A stretch of 64,000 nucleotides of DNA, from assembly GCA_963843805.1 (NCBI GenBank), contig CAWJLY010000011.1, positions 1-64,000 of the forward strand. The letters are read 5' to 3'. Origin of the DNA: Ideonella_A sp963843805 (lineage in GTDB: Bacteria; Pseudomonadota; Gammaproteobacteria; Burkholderiales; Burkholderiaceae_C). Position numbers and translations under genes: made by a program. A model generated the notes under the pieces. The model was not told the origin of the DNA. It was given only the letters and a program-made list of their open reading frames with translations, and made no database searches. Below are positions 49,878 to 57,583 of this stretch, piece after piece. Positions within the stretch are counted from its first letter, which is position 1. Every line of letters begins with the position of its first letter.

Positions 49878-51225
49878 ATGGCTTCCACCATCATCGATTC
49901 GGCGATCTTCCAGGGCATCTTCAGCAGCGATGAAATGCGCCATGTCTGGTCGGACGAAAACCGCACGCAGAAATACCTCGATATCGAGTCGGCGCTGGCC
50001 AAGGTGCAAGCCAAGCTCGGCCTGATCCCGCAGGAGGCGGCCGACGAGATCATCAGCCACTGCAAGCTCGACCAGATCGACATGGTCAAGCTGCGTGCGC
50101 AGACCGAACGCATCGGCTACCCGATCCTCGGCGTGGTTTCGCAGGTCAATCTGCTGTGCCGCGACAAGCTCGGCGAATTCGTGCATTGGGGTGCGACGAC
50201 GCAGGACATCACCGATACCGCGACCTCGATGCAGATCCGCGAAGGCCTGGACATCGTCGACCGCGAACTGGCCGCCATGTCCGCTGCGTTGGCCAAGCTG
50301 GCGAAGGATCATCGGCTGACGCCGATGATCGGCCGCAGCAACCTGCAGCAGGCGATTCCGATCACCTTCGGCTTCAAGATGGCCAGCCTGCTGGCTGCCG
50401 TCGAACGCCACCGCGAACGTCTGGCGCAATTGCGGCCGCGGGTCGAGGTCGGCGAATTCGCCGGCGCTGCCGGCACGCTGGCGTCGCTCGACAAGGGCGC
50501 CATGGAAACGCAGGCCGGCCTGTGCGCCGAACTGGGTCTCGGCCAGCCGCTGATCGCCTGGCACACCATCCGCGACAACATCGCCGAAGTCGGCGCGCTG
50601 CTCGGCCTGATCGGCGGCACGCTGGGCAAGCTCAGCATGGACGTCAAGCTGATGATGCAGACCGAGGTCGGCGAGGTGCAGGAGCCGTATTACCACGGCC
50701 GTGGCAGCAGCAGCACCATGCCGCAAAAGCGCAATCCGATCAGCAGCGCGCTATATCCACGGCGCGATCAGCGTGGTGCGCCAGCATTCGGCCGCGTTGA
50801 TGGATGCGATGGTCGCCGACCATGAGCGTTCGACCGGACCGTGGCAGATCGAGTGGATCGTGCTGCCGGAGTCGTTCTGCCTGCTGGCCGGCGCACTGAA
50901 GCAGGCGCGGGTGATCGTCGAAGGGCTGGAGGTCGATGCCAAGGCGATGCGCCGCAACATCGACATGACCGGCGGGCTGGTGATGAGCGAGGCGGTGATG
51001 ATGGGTCTGGGCCCGTACATCGGCCGCGAATATGCACACGACCTCGTCTACGACATCTGCCGCCAAGCGGTCAAGCAGCAGCGTCCGCTGATCGATCTGC
51101 TGGCCGAACATCCGGAGATCAACCAGCACCTCGACCGCGCTGCGCTGGCCGAGCTGTGCGATCCGGCCAACTATCTGGGGCAGTCGGGGGTGATGGTCGA
51201 TCGGGTGCTGGCGAGTCTGCGCTGA
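49878..51225 (+). CDS. Fumarase/aspartase-superfamily enzyme, candidate trans-aconitate decarboxylase (Tad1-like)
   Basis: This is an adenylosuccinate lyase/3-carboxymuconate cycloisomerase-like protein of about 448 residues, with one extra base near 50,748. Superfamily blocks are IFSSDEMRHVWSDENRTQKY, FVHWGATTQDITDTATSMQI (the catalytic His region), GRSNLQQAIPITFGFKMASL and the mobile loop GSSSTMPQKRNPISS with the catalytic Ser. The C-terminal half reads HGAISVVRQHSAALMDAMVA then TGPWQIEWIVLPESFCLLAG. General annotation would be 3-carboxymuconate cycloisomerase, but no protocatechuate genes are nearby. It ends an itaconate-degradation operon that also has a PrpF-type isomerase nearby. In Ustilago maydis the trans-aconitate decarboxylase Tad1 belongs to this superfamily, so decarboxylation of trans-aconitate to itaconate is the best contextual guess. 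Confidence 0.7.
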
Positions 51226-51363
51226 ATGTCGGTGCCCGCGAGGGCAACTCCCGAAAATCGCGTCTGAAGGCGCACCTACAAATTGCCTGCAGGAGCGCCT
51301 TCAGTCGCGATTGCTTTTTGACTGACGCCGAACCCGTTCATGCCTTCGGCGCCGGTTCTGCGC

Positions 51364-51426
51364 GAAAAAAAGGGTCCGCCTTGCGCCGGACCCTTCTCAA
51401 GCCCCGGCGAAAGCTTTTTCGCCGGG
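51364..51426 (-). terminator. Rho-independent terminator of the porin gene
   Basis: On the minus strand GGGTCCGGCGCAAGGCGGACCC is a hairpin followed at once by eight T residues (complement of 51,364-51,371 region). A second hairpin (CCCGGCGAAAAAGCTTTCGCCGGG, 51,402-51,426) lies just before it. Both are within 80 bp of the porin stop. The rest of the 51,226-51,441 gap shows nothing else. Confidence 0.85.
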
Positions 51427-51441
51427 CTCCGCTGAGAAAAT

Positions 51442-52515
51442 TCAAAACTTGTGGATCAGACCGGCTTCGTAGCCCGTCGACGAAGCGCCAGCCGCCAGCC
51501 CGGCAGCGCCGCCGGGAATCGTGAACCGGGCCGCGCCATCGTTGTTGATGCGCGCCACGGTGGTATAGATCGCGCTGCGTTTGGACAGGTTGTAGACGTA
51601 GCCCAAGCCGAGCTTGGTCGCATCGTTGGCGCTGACATCGACCGCTCCGACCTTGCCATCCAGGTTCACCTGCTGCACCGAAGCCTTCAGGACATGCGGT
51701 CCGAACGTCGCCTCGGCACCGAGCAGCAGGTTGGTCTGCTTGACCGAGGCATATTTCATCTGACGCCAGGCTGCCGACAGCTCGACCGGTCCGGCTGTGA
51801 AGTTGCCGCCAATTGCACTGTCCTTGAACTTGCCGAGGGTGGTCAGGCTGTTCTGCGATTGCACGGTCGCCGCCGAGATGCCGAAAGCCTTGGTTGCATA
51901 GCCGATGCGCACGCCGAACAGCTTGGCGCGGCCGGCGGTGGCATCGCCACCTTCACCGGGTGCGGCCATCACCTCGCCTTCCAGTCCGCCGATCTTCGGC
52001 AATAGATACTGGACGCCGTTGTCGGCACGAACCGTGGTGTTGTTGTTGGTTCCGAATGCGGAGCGGATCGGCCCGACAGGCGTGCTGGAAATCAGGTCAG
52101 CCGAGCGGGCGACACCGACATACGCGAACGGGTCGTAGCGGCTCCAGTTGCGGTAGGTCGGAACAAAATCACGGCCCAGGCGGATCTCGCCCAGGGTCTT
52201 GCTCGCGACGCTGACCGTTGAACGCCGATCCCAGAATTTGGTGGTGGTGGCAGGCGTGCCCTCGTCGATCAACAGGCCATGCTCCAGATGGAAGCCTGCG
52301 ACCATGCCACCGCCCAGATCCTCGACGCCACGAAAACCGATCCGGCTGGTCGAATTCGAGCCGCTGACGAGACTGCTGACCGAGCCCAGGCCCTGATTAT
52401 CGACATGACGCACGGCGGAGTCGGCGATGCCGAAGACGGTAACGCTGCTCTGCGCGATTGCCGCCGGAGTGATAAAAAGGCCGGCGATGCTGATGGCAAG
52501 CAGTTGTTTCTTCAT
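51442..52515 (-). CDS. Gram-negative porin of the betaproteobacterial type
   Basis: This intact 357-residue outer-membrane trimeric porin has a signal peptide (KKQLLAISIAGLFITPAAIAQ). It then has SSVTVFGIADSAVRHVDNQG, alternating beta strands, SRIGFRGVEDLGGGMVAGFH, LGEIRLGRDFVPTYRNWSRY and a C-terminal Phe (GYEAGLIHKF), the outer-membrane targeting signature. It is transcribed away from the lyase operon and toward its own terminator. Operator-like site B lies 104-133 bp upstream of its start, so it is probably in the same regulon, letting substrates across the outer membrane. Confidence 0.9.
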   Translation of the reverse strand: MKKQLLAISIAGLFITPAAIAQSSVTVFGIADSAVRHVDNQGLGSVSSLVSGSNSTSRIGFRGVEDLGGGMVAGFHLEHGLLIDEGTPATTTKFWDRRSTVSVASKTLGEIRLGRDFVPTYRNWSRYDPFAYVGVARSADLISSTPVGPIRSAFGTNNNTTVRADNGVQYLLPKIGGLEGEVMAAPGEGGDATAGRAKLFGVRIGYATKAFGISAATVQSQNSLTTLGKFKDSAIGGNFTAGPVELSAAWRQMKYASVKQTNLLLGAEATFGPHVLKASVQQVNLDGKVGAVDVSANDATKLGLGYVYNLSKRSAIYTTVARINNDGAARFTIPGGAAGLAAGASSTGYEAGLIHKF

Positions 52516-52618
52516 TGCGGATGTCTCCTGCGTGGTTGGGGGGTCGTTCGCCGCCGGCCACCATCTCGGGTTTCATCCGGCAAATCACGAACCGGATGAT
52601 TCCGCGCATCGACACCGA

Positions 52619-52648
52619 TGTGAATTGCATAGTTCCGATCGATTGATC
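52619..52648. promoter_or_regulatory. Operator-like site B, porin promoter
   Basis: TGTGAATTGCATAG, four bases, then GATCGATTGATC. Site C in the LysR/prpF promoter is the same in reverse orientation with only the spacer differing. It also contains a T-N11-A-like LysR box. It lies between the porin start (52,515) and the LysR stop (52,700). Confidence 0.75.
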
Positions 52649-52699
52649 TTCACGGCACATCAATCGTTCACGGCAGCGCTGCCGCCGTCTGCAAACTCG

Positions 52700-53635
52700 T
52701 CAGGATTTTCCTGAAGGTCGCGAACGTTTTTTCGGCAACTTGCGCCCCTGCATCTCGACGCAAAGCTCATAAAGCTGCTGTGCCGCCGGCCCGAGTGAGC
52801 GGCCGCGCCGCTTGATCAGCCCGACCTTTCGCGTCACCTCCGGATCGATCAGCGGCACGCTGACCAGCAGCGGGTGGTCGGCGCCCGGCATCGCCATCAA
52901 CGGCACGACGGCAACGCCAAGTCCGGCCTCGACCAGGCCGAGGATGGTCGTCACATGCTGGGTTTCGCAGATGCCGGTCGGCAGACTGGCAATGCCGGCG
53001 AGAGCCTGTTCGAGCAGCAGGCGGTTGCCCGACGCTCTGCCGATGGCGATGAAGTCGTACGTCGACAGCTCATCCCACCGCACCTGACGGCGGCTGGCCA
53101 GTGCATGGTCGCGCCTGCATGCCGCCACGAATCGCTCTTCGATCAAGGTCTTGAATTCGATGTCGCCTTCGAGTGCGCCGATGAAATTGATTCCGAAATC
53201 GGCGTCGCCACGGGCGACCGCCGACAAGACTTCGTTGGCGCTCGCATCGAGCACCTTGACCCGCACGTTGGCGTTGCTTTCGCGGTTGCGCGCAATCACA
53301 TTCGACAGGAAATGGTTGACCGCAGACGGCACGCTGGCAATCGTCACCTCGCTGATTCGAGTCGAGCGTTCGCCGCGAATGCCCATCAACGTGAGGTCGA
53401 GGTCGTCGAGCAGCTGGCGCACGCGGCGTTCGAAGTCGCGGCCGATCGCCGTCAGCTCGACCCGTCGCGTGGTCCGGTTCAGCAGCCTCACGCCCAGCGC
53501 CTGCTCGAGTTTGTCGATGCGTCGACTGAATGCCGGCTGCGAGATGTGCACCGCCTCGGCCGCCTTGCGGAAATTGGCGAGTTCGGCCACGGCGCGAAAA
53601 GCCATCAAATCGTTCAAGTCGAAATCGATCGCCAT
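52700..53635 (-). CDS. LysR-family regulator of the aconitate/itaconate island
   Basis: This intact 311-residue regulator has an N-terminal winged helix (NDLMAFRAVAELANFRKAAE, AVHISQPAFSRRIDKLEQAL, VRLLNRTTRRVELTAIG). An effector-binding domain follows (ARGDADFGINFIGALEGDIE, ERFVAACRRDHALASRR, GLVEAGLGVAVVPLMAMPG). It is divergent from the prpF-Bug gene, the classical LysR arrangement in which a shared operator controls both. The near-identical sites B and C, and the related site A, lie exactly at the promoters it would control. The inducer is probably a carboxylate intermediate of the pathway. Confidence 0.87.
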   Translation of the reverse strand: MAIDFDLNDLMAFRAVAELANFRKAAEAVHISQPAFSRRIDKLEQALGVRLLNRTTRRVELTAIGRDFERRVRQLLDDLDLTLMGIRGERSTRISEVTIASVPSAVNHFLSNVIARNRESNANVRVKVLDASANEVLSAVARGDADFGINFIGALEGDIEFKTLIEERFVAACRRDHALASRRQVRWDELSTYDFIAIGRASGNRLLLEQALAGIASLPTGICETQHVTTILGLVEAGLGVAVVPLMAMPGADHPLLVSVPLIDPEVTRKVGLIKRRGRSLGPAAQQLYELCVEMQGRKLPKKRSRPSGKS

Positions 53636-53682
53636 CTTGATATCCCCCGTGGCGCAGCCTGATCGCAGTGATGTGCATTGTG

Positions 53683-53712
53683 GATCAATCGATCACTACT
53701 ATGCAATTCACA
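53683..53712. promoter_or_regulatory. Operator-like site C, divergent LysR/prpF promoter
   Basis: GATCAATCGATC, CACTA, then CTATGCAATTCACA is the reverse complement form of site B. It lies 48 bp from the LysR start and 30 bp from the prpF start, so it can act on both. Confidence 0.78.
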
Positions 53713-53741
53713 ACCGGCACGCCGCCATCGATCATTGGCGA

Positions 53742-55802
53742 ATGAGCAGAACCGTACCCTGCGTGCTGATGCGAGCCGGAACCTCGCGAGGCCCCTTCTT
53801 CCTGCGCGAATGGCTGCCGCAGGACGGTGTGCAGCGCGACGAGGCCTTGATCGGCGCGATTGGCGCATCCGATCTGCTGCAGCTCGACGGCGTCGGCGGC
53901 GGCAGCAGCCTGAACAGCAAGGTGGCAATCGTTTCGCGGTCGGCCGAGCCGGGGTGCGATGTCGACTATCTGTTCGCCCAGGTCGGCGTCGGGCAGCGAT
54001 CGGTCGATACCCGGCCCAACTGCGGCAACATGTTGTCGGGCGTTGCGCCGTTTGCCATCGAGCAGGGGCTGGTCGAAGCGGCCGATGGTGAAACGACGGT
54101 GCGCGTCTTCAATGTCAATACCCGCTCGCGAATCGACGTGACGGTGCTGACACCCGATCGTCAGGTCAGTTACGAGGGTGACACCCGCCTCGACGGCGTC
54201 GCGGGAACCGCCGCCCCGATCCGCTTGAATTTTCTCGATGCGGCCGGTGCAGTGACCGGGTCGCTGTTCCCGACCGGATGCCGCATCGACACGATCGACG
54301 GCATCGCCGTGACCTGCATCGATTCCGCCATGCCGATGATGATCGTTCGTGCAGCGGACCTCGGTGTCAGCGGCAGCGAATCGCCGGTCGAGCTCGACGC
54401 GAGACCGGCCTTGCTCGAGCGGCTGGAAGCCATGCGCCGACAGGCTGGCGAGATGATGGGACTCGGCGATGTCAGCCAAAGCGTGATTCCGAAGCCGGTG
54501 CTGGTCAGCGCCGGTGACGATGACCACAGCCTGACCTCGCGCTATTTCACGCCACGGCGTTGCCACGCCTCGCACGCGGTGACCGGTGCCGTCGGTGTCG
54601 CCACCGCCTTCGCGCTGCCGGGAACCGTGGCCAGCGGAACGGCCGTGATGAGTGGTCGTTGCCGGATTGCCGTGTTGCACCCGCAAGGTCGGATCGAAGT
54701 CGATGTCGACGTCTCGGGCGACGGCGAACATGCCAGGGTCGAGCAGGCCGCCCTGGTGCGCACCGCGCGCAAGATCCTGCAGGGCGAACTGCATCTTCCC
54801 GACTACGTCTTCTCCGGGTCGGCCGCCAGCCACTCGGCAATGCCGCGCGAAGACCGCACGATCACCATCGTCGTGCCGACCGCCGCCGGCGGCGGCAACG
54901 ATGCGATGGCGCGCGCGATTGCCGCCGGACTGGCGCCGCGCCTCGGTCGGCCGGTGCGGGTCGACAACCGCCCCGGCGCCAACGGCTCGATTGCCAGCGA
55001 ATTCGTCGCACGCTCGGCAGCCGACGGCTGCACCTTGATGCTCGGCTATATCGGCACCCACGCAATGAACCCGGCACTGCAGAAGCTGGACTACGACCCG
55101 CGTCGCGATTTCGAGCCGATCGGTCTGGTGGCGACATCGCCGACCTTGCTGGTCGCCAACCTGCAAACTCCAGTGAAGGACGTTGCCGATCTGCTGCAGC
55201 AGTTGCGCGATCAGCCCGACCGATATCGCTTTGCTTCGGCCGGCAGTGGAACGGCGCCGCAATTTGCTGCCGAGATGTTCATGCACGGCAGCCAGACATC
55301 GATGTTCGGCGTGCCGTACTTCGGCGCCGCGCCAGCGCTCGACGATACCGTCATCGGCCGCACCCAATTCATGTTCCCGAGCCTGTTCAGTGCCTGGCCG
55401 CATATCCGCGCGGGGCGGCTGCGTGCGCTCGCAGTGGCCGGGCCGCATCGGGTCGCCGGCTTGCCCGATGTACCGACGCTGGCCGAGGCTGGCGTCAACG
55501 GAGTCGACGTCACGCAGTGGTACGCATTGTTCGCGCCGGCCGGTACATCGAAAGATGTCGTCGTGCAACTGAACGCGGCATTGAATGACTTGTTGACCGA
55601 CCCGCAGACCATGCAGCGCATCAAGGACCATGGCGCTGAGGTCAGCACCGGAAGTCCCGACGAACTGCGCCAACTGGTCGATGCCGAACTGCTGAAGTGG
55701 CAAGGCGTTGTTGCTGCATCCCGAACCCACGATTCGCAAGCCGACATCGAGACGGCTTACGAATATTCAATCGACCTCGATACCGGATCCAACCGGACTT
55801 GA
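53742..55802 (+). CDS. PrpF-family isomerase fused to a signal-less Bug/TctC domain
   Basis: This single uninterrupted 686-residue protein has two domains. Residues 1 to about 365 are a PrpF-family isomerase (VPCVLMRAGTSRGPFFLREW, LDGVGGGSSLNSKVAIVSRS, RPNCGNMLSGVAPFAIEQGL, with the catalytic Cys in NCGNM). Relatives include 2-methylaconitate cis-trans isomerase PrpF, 4-oxalomesaconate tautomerase and Ustilago aconitate isomerase Adi1. Residues about 367-665 are a complete Bug/TctC receptor domain (RTITIVVPTAAGGGNDAMAR, RPGANGSIASEFVARSAADG, PYFGAAPALDDTVIGRTQFM), very close to the protein at 46,853 but without signal peptide. A tail of about 20 residues follows. PrpF is cytoplasmic, so the receptor domain would be too. 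An internal ATG at 54,840 lacks a ribosome-binding site or signal sequence. It is likely the first gene of the TRAP operon. Confidence 0.85.
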   Translation: MSRTVPCVLMRAGTSRGPFFLREWLPQDGVQRDEALIGAIGASDLLQLDGVGGGSSLNSKVAIVSRSAEPGCDVDYLFAQVGVGQRSVDTRPNCGNMLSGVAPFAIEQGLVEAADGETTVRVFNVNTRSRIDVTVLTPDRQVSYEGDTRLDGVAGTAAPIRLNFLDAAGAVTGSLFPTGCRIDTIDGIAVTCIDSAMPMMIVRAADLGVSGSESPVELDARPALLERLEAMRRQAGEMMGLGDVSQSVIPKPVLVSAGDDDHSLTSRYFTPRRCHASHAVTGAVGVATAFALPGTVASGTAVMSGRCRIAVLHPQGRIEVDVDVSGDGEHARVEQAALVRTARKILQGELHLPDYVFSGSAASHSAMPREDRTITIVVPTAAGGGNDAMARAIAAGLAPRLGRPVRVDNRPGANGSIASEFVARSAADGCTLMLGYIGTHAMNPALQKLDYDPRRDFEPIGLVATSPTLLVANLQTPVKDVADLLQQLRDQPDRYRFASAGSGTAPQFAAEMFMHGSQTSMFGVPYFGAAPALDDTVIGRTQFMFPSLFSAWPHIRAGRLRALAVAGPHRVAGLPDVPTLAEAGVNGVDVTQWYALFAPAGTSKDVVVQLNAALNDLLTDPQTMQRIKDHGAEVSTGSPDELRQLVDAELLKWQGVVAASRTHDSQADIETAYEYSIDLDTGSNRT

Positions 55803-55823
55803 CCTTCAACAGGAGACAAAATC

Positions 55824-56816
55824 ATGAAGACATTGCTCGCCATCACCGCGGCCATCGGAATCGCCTTTGCCGCATCGGCAAACGCCCAGGATCCGATCGT
55901 CATCAAGTTCTCGCACGTCGCCGCTGCCGATACGCCGAAAGGCCAGGCCGCCGAATTCTTCAAGAAGCGCGCCGAAGAGCGCACCAAGGGCAAGGTCAAG
56001 GTCGAGATCTACGCCAACAGCACCTTGTACAAGGACAAGGAAGAGCTGGAGGCGCTGCAGCTCGGCGCCGTACAGATGCTGGCACCGGTGGCCGGCAAAT
56101 TCGGCCCGGCGGGTGTGAAGGAATTCGAGGTCTTCGACATGCCCTACATCTTCCCGGACACCGCAGGATTGCACCGCGTGACGCGTGGCCCGATCGGTGC
56201 TTCGCTGCTGAAGAAGCTCGAGCCCCGCAACATGGTCGGCCTGAGCTACTGGGACGCCGGCTTCCGTGTGCTGAGCTCGAACAAGCCGATCCGCACACCG
56301 GATGAAGCCAAAGGCCAGAAGATCCGCATCAATTCGTCGAAGGTCAACCAGGCGATCATGCGTTCGATCGGCGCCTTGCCGCAGACCATGGCCTTTTCCG
56401 AGGTCTATACCGCGCTGCAGACCGGCGTGGTCGATGGCGCAGACGGCAACCTGCCCAACCTCTATACGCAGAAGCAGTTCGAGGTTCAGAAATACGTGAC
56501 GATGACCGATCACACCTACAGCGGCTATGTGGTGGTCGTCAACAAGCCGTTCTGGGACAAGCTGCCCGCCGATGTCCGCACCGAACTGACCACCGCCATG
56601 AAGGAAGCGACCGACTTCAACGACAAGGTCACGGAAGAAGACAACGCCAAGGCGATGGCTGCAATCAAGGCGTCGGGCAAGACCGCCATCCATGTTCCGA
56701 CCCCGCCTGAAATGGCCCTGTGGGTCAAGGCCATGTCGCCGGTGCAGGAAGAACTGGCTTCGCGTGTCGGCAAGGATCTGGTTGCCGCGATCCGCAAGGA
56801 ATCCGGCGCCAAGTAA
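55824..56816 (+). CDS. dctP: TRAP transporter periplasmic receptor (DctP family)
   Basis: This intact 330-residue receptor carries a signal peptide (LLAITAAIGIAFAASANAQ) and the DctP fold (IVIKFSHVAAADTPKGQAAE, FFKKRAEERTKGKVKVEIYA). The conserved substrate Arg region is GLSYWDAGFRVLSSNKPIRT then KGQKIRINSSKVNQAIMRSI. It starts 21 bp after the prpF-Bug gene with a CAGGAG ribosome-binding site. The ligand is probably a carboxylate (aconitate, itaconate, tricarballylate), inferred from context. Confidence 0.9.
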   Translation: MKTLLAITAAIGIAFAASANAQDPIVIKFSHVAAADTPKGQAAEFFKKRAEERTKGKVKVEIYANSTLYKDKEELEALQLGAVQMLAPVAGKFGPAGVKEFEVFDMPYIFPDTAGLHRVTRGPIGASLLKKLEPRNMVGLSYWDAGFRVLSSNKPIRTPDEAKGQKIRINSSKVNQAIMRSIGALPQTMAFSEVYTALQTGVVDGADGNLPNLYTQKQFEVQKYVTMTDHTYSGYVVVVNKPFWDKLPADVRTELTTAMKEATDFNDKVTEEDNAKAMAAIKASGKTAIHVPTPPEMALWVKAMSPVQEELASRVGKDLVAAIRKESGAK

Positions 56817-56899
56817 GCGGCACTCCCAGCAGGCTCCCGCCGGGCATTCGTTGCCCGGCCGGCGGTGCCGCGCCCCAACACTCCCCGGAGGAGAACTGC

Positions 56900-57583
56900 A
56901 TGAAAATTCTCGACGCGCTCGAGGAGTGGATCGTCACGCTGCTGATCGGCGCCGCCACGCTCGTCACCTTTGCCGCGGTGGTCCACCGCTACACATCGGG
57001 CTACGCCATTCCCGGTGTGCAGGACTGGCTGCTCTCCATCAACATGGCCTGGGCGCAGGAGCTGACCATCATCCTGTTCGTCTGGATGGCCAAGTTCGGC
57101 GCCGCCTACGGCGTTCGCACCGGTATCCACGTCGGTGTCGACGTGTTGATCAACAAGCTCAAGCCGGCGCTGCGATTCAAGTTCGTCGTCTTCGGCCTGC
57201 TCGCCGGCGCGCTGTTTACCGGAATCATCTCCGCACTGGGCGCTCATTTCGTGTGGGAGAACGGTGCCCACTACGGCATCTACAACCTGTTGGGAATCAG
57301 CACCGAAGGTGTGTTGTCGGGCCCGATGACGGTCGACCTGGAACTGCCGACCTGGATCGTCTATTCGGCGATTCCGCTGGGCAGTGCGCTGATGTGTTTC
57401 CGCTTCCTGCAGGTCTGCGTTTCGTTCATCCGTACCGGCGAACTGCCGCACCACGATGAAGGCCATGTCGACGGCATCGAAGAAGAGTCCGACGAATTTG
57501 TCGAATACCCGGACCCGAGCCCGGTTTATCCGAAGGACATGCAAGACAACGCCGATCGCAACAACCAAGGAGGCCGCAAATGA
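56900..57583 (+). CDS. dctQ: TRAP transporter small membrane subunit (DctQ family)
   Basis: This 227-residue protein has four hydrophobic segments (VTLLIGAATLVTFAAVVHRY, WAQELTIILFVWMAKFGAAY, FKFVVFGLLAGALFTGIISA, WIVYSAIPLGSALMCFRFLQ). The E-L-T-I-x-L-F-V-W-M-A-K-F-G-A pattern is typical of DctQ. A GGAGGAG ribosome-binding site precedes the ATG. An acidic C-terminal tail of about 45 residues is longer than usual. It overlaps dctM by 4 bp. Confidence 0.9.
   Translation: MKILDALEEWIVTLLIGAATLVTFAAVVHRYTSGYAIPGVQDWLLSINMAWAQELTIILFVWMAKFGAAYGVRTGIHVGVDVLINKLKPALRFKFVVFGLLAGALFTGIISALGAHFVWENGAHYGIYNLLGISTEGVLSGPMTVDLELPTWIVYSAIPLGSALMCFRFLQVCVSFIRTGELPHHDEGHVDGIEEESDEFVEYPDPSPVYPKDMQDNADRNNQGGRK

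Noticed and set aside
49878..51225. Assignment of the lyase as adenylosuccinate lyase or protocatechuate-pathway cycloisomerase
   Set aside because: The superfamily motif fits, but no purine-synthesis or protocatechuate genes are nearby; the itaconate operon and PrpF neighbour point to trans-aconitate instead. This is still an inference.
53685..55739. 684-codon open frame opposite the prpF-Bug gene
   Set aside because: GC-rich codon bias creates long antisense frames. This one has no recognisable domain, while the plus frame matches two known families throughout. The same applies to 42,582-44,225 and 46,913-48,430 on the minus strand.
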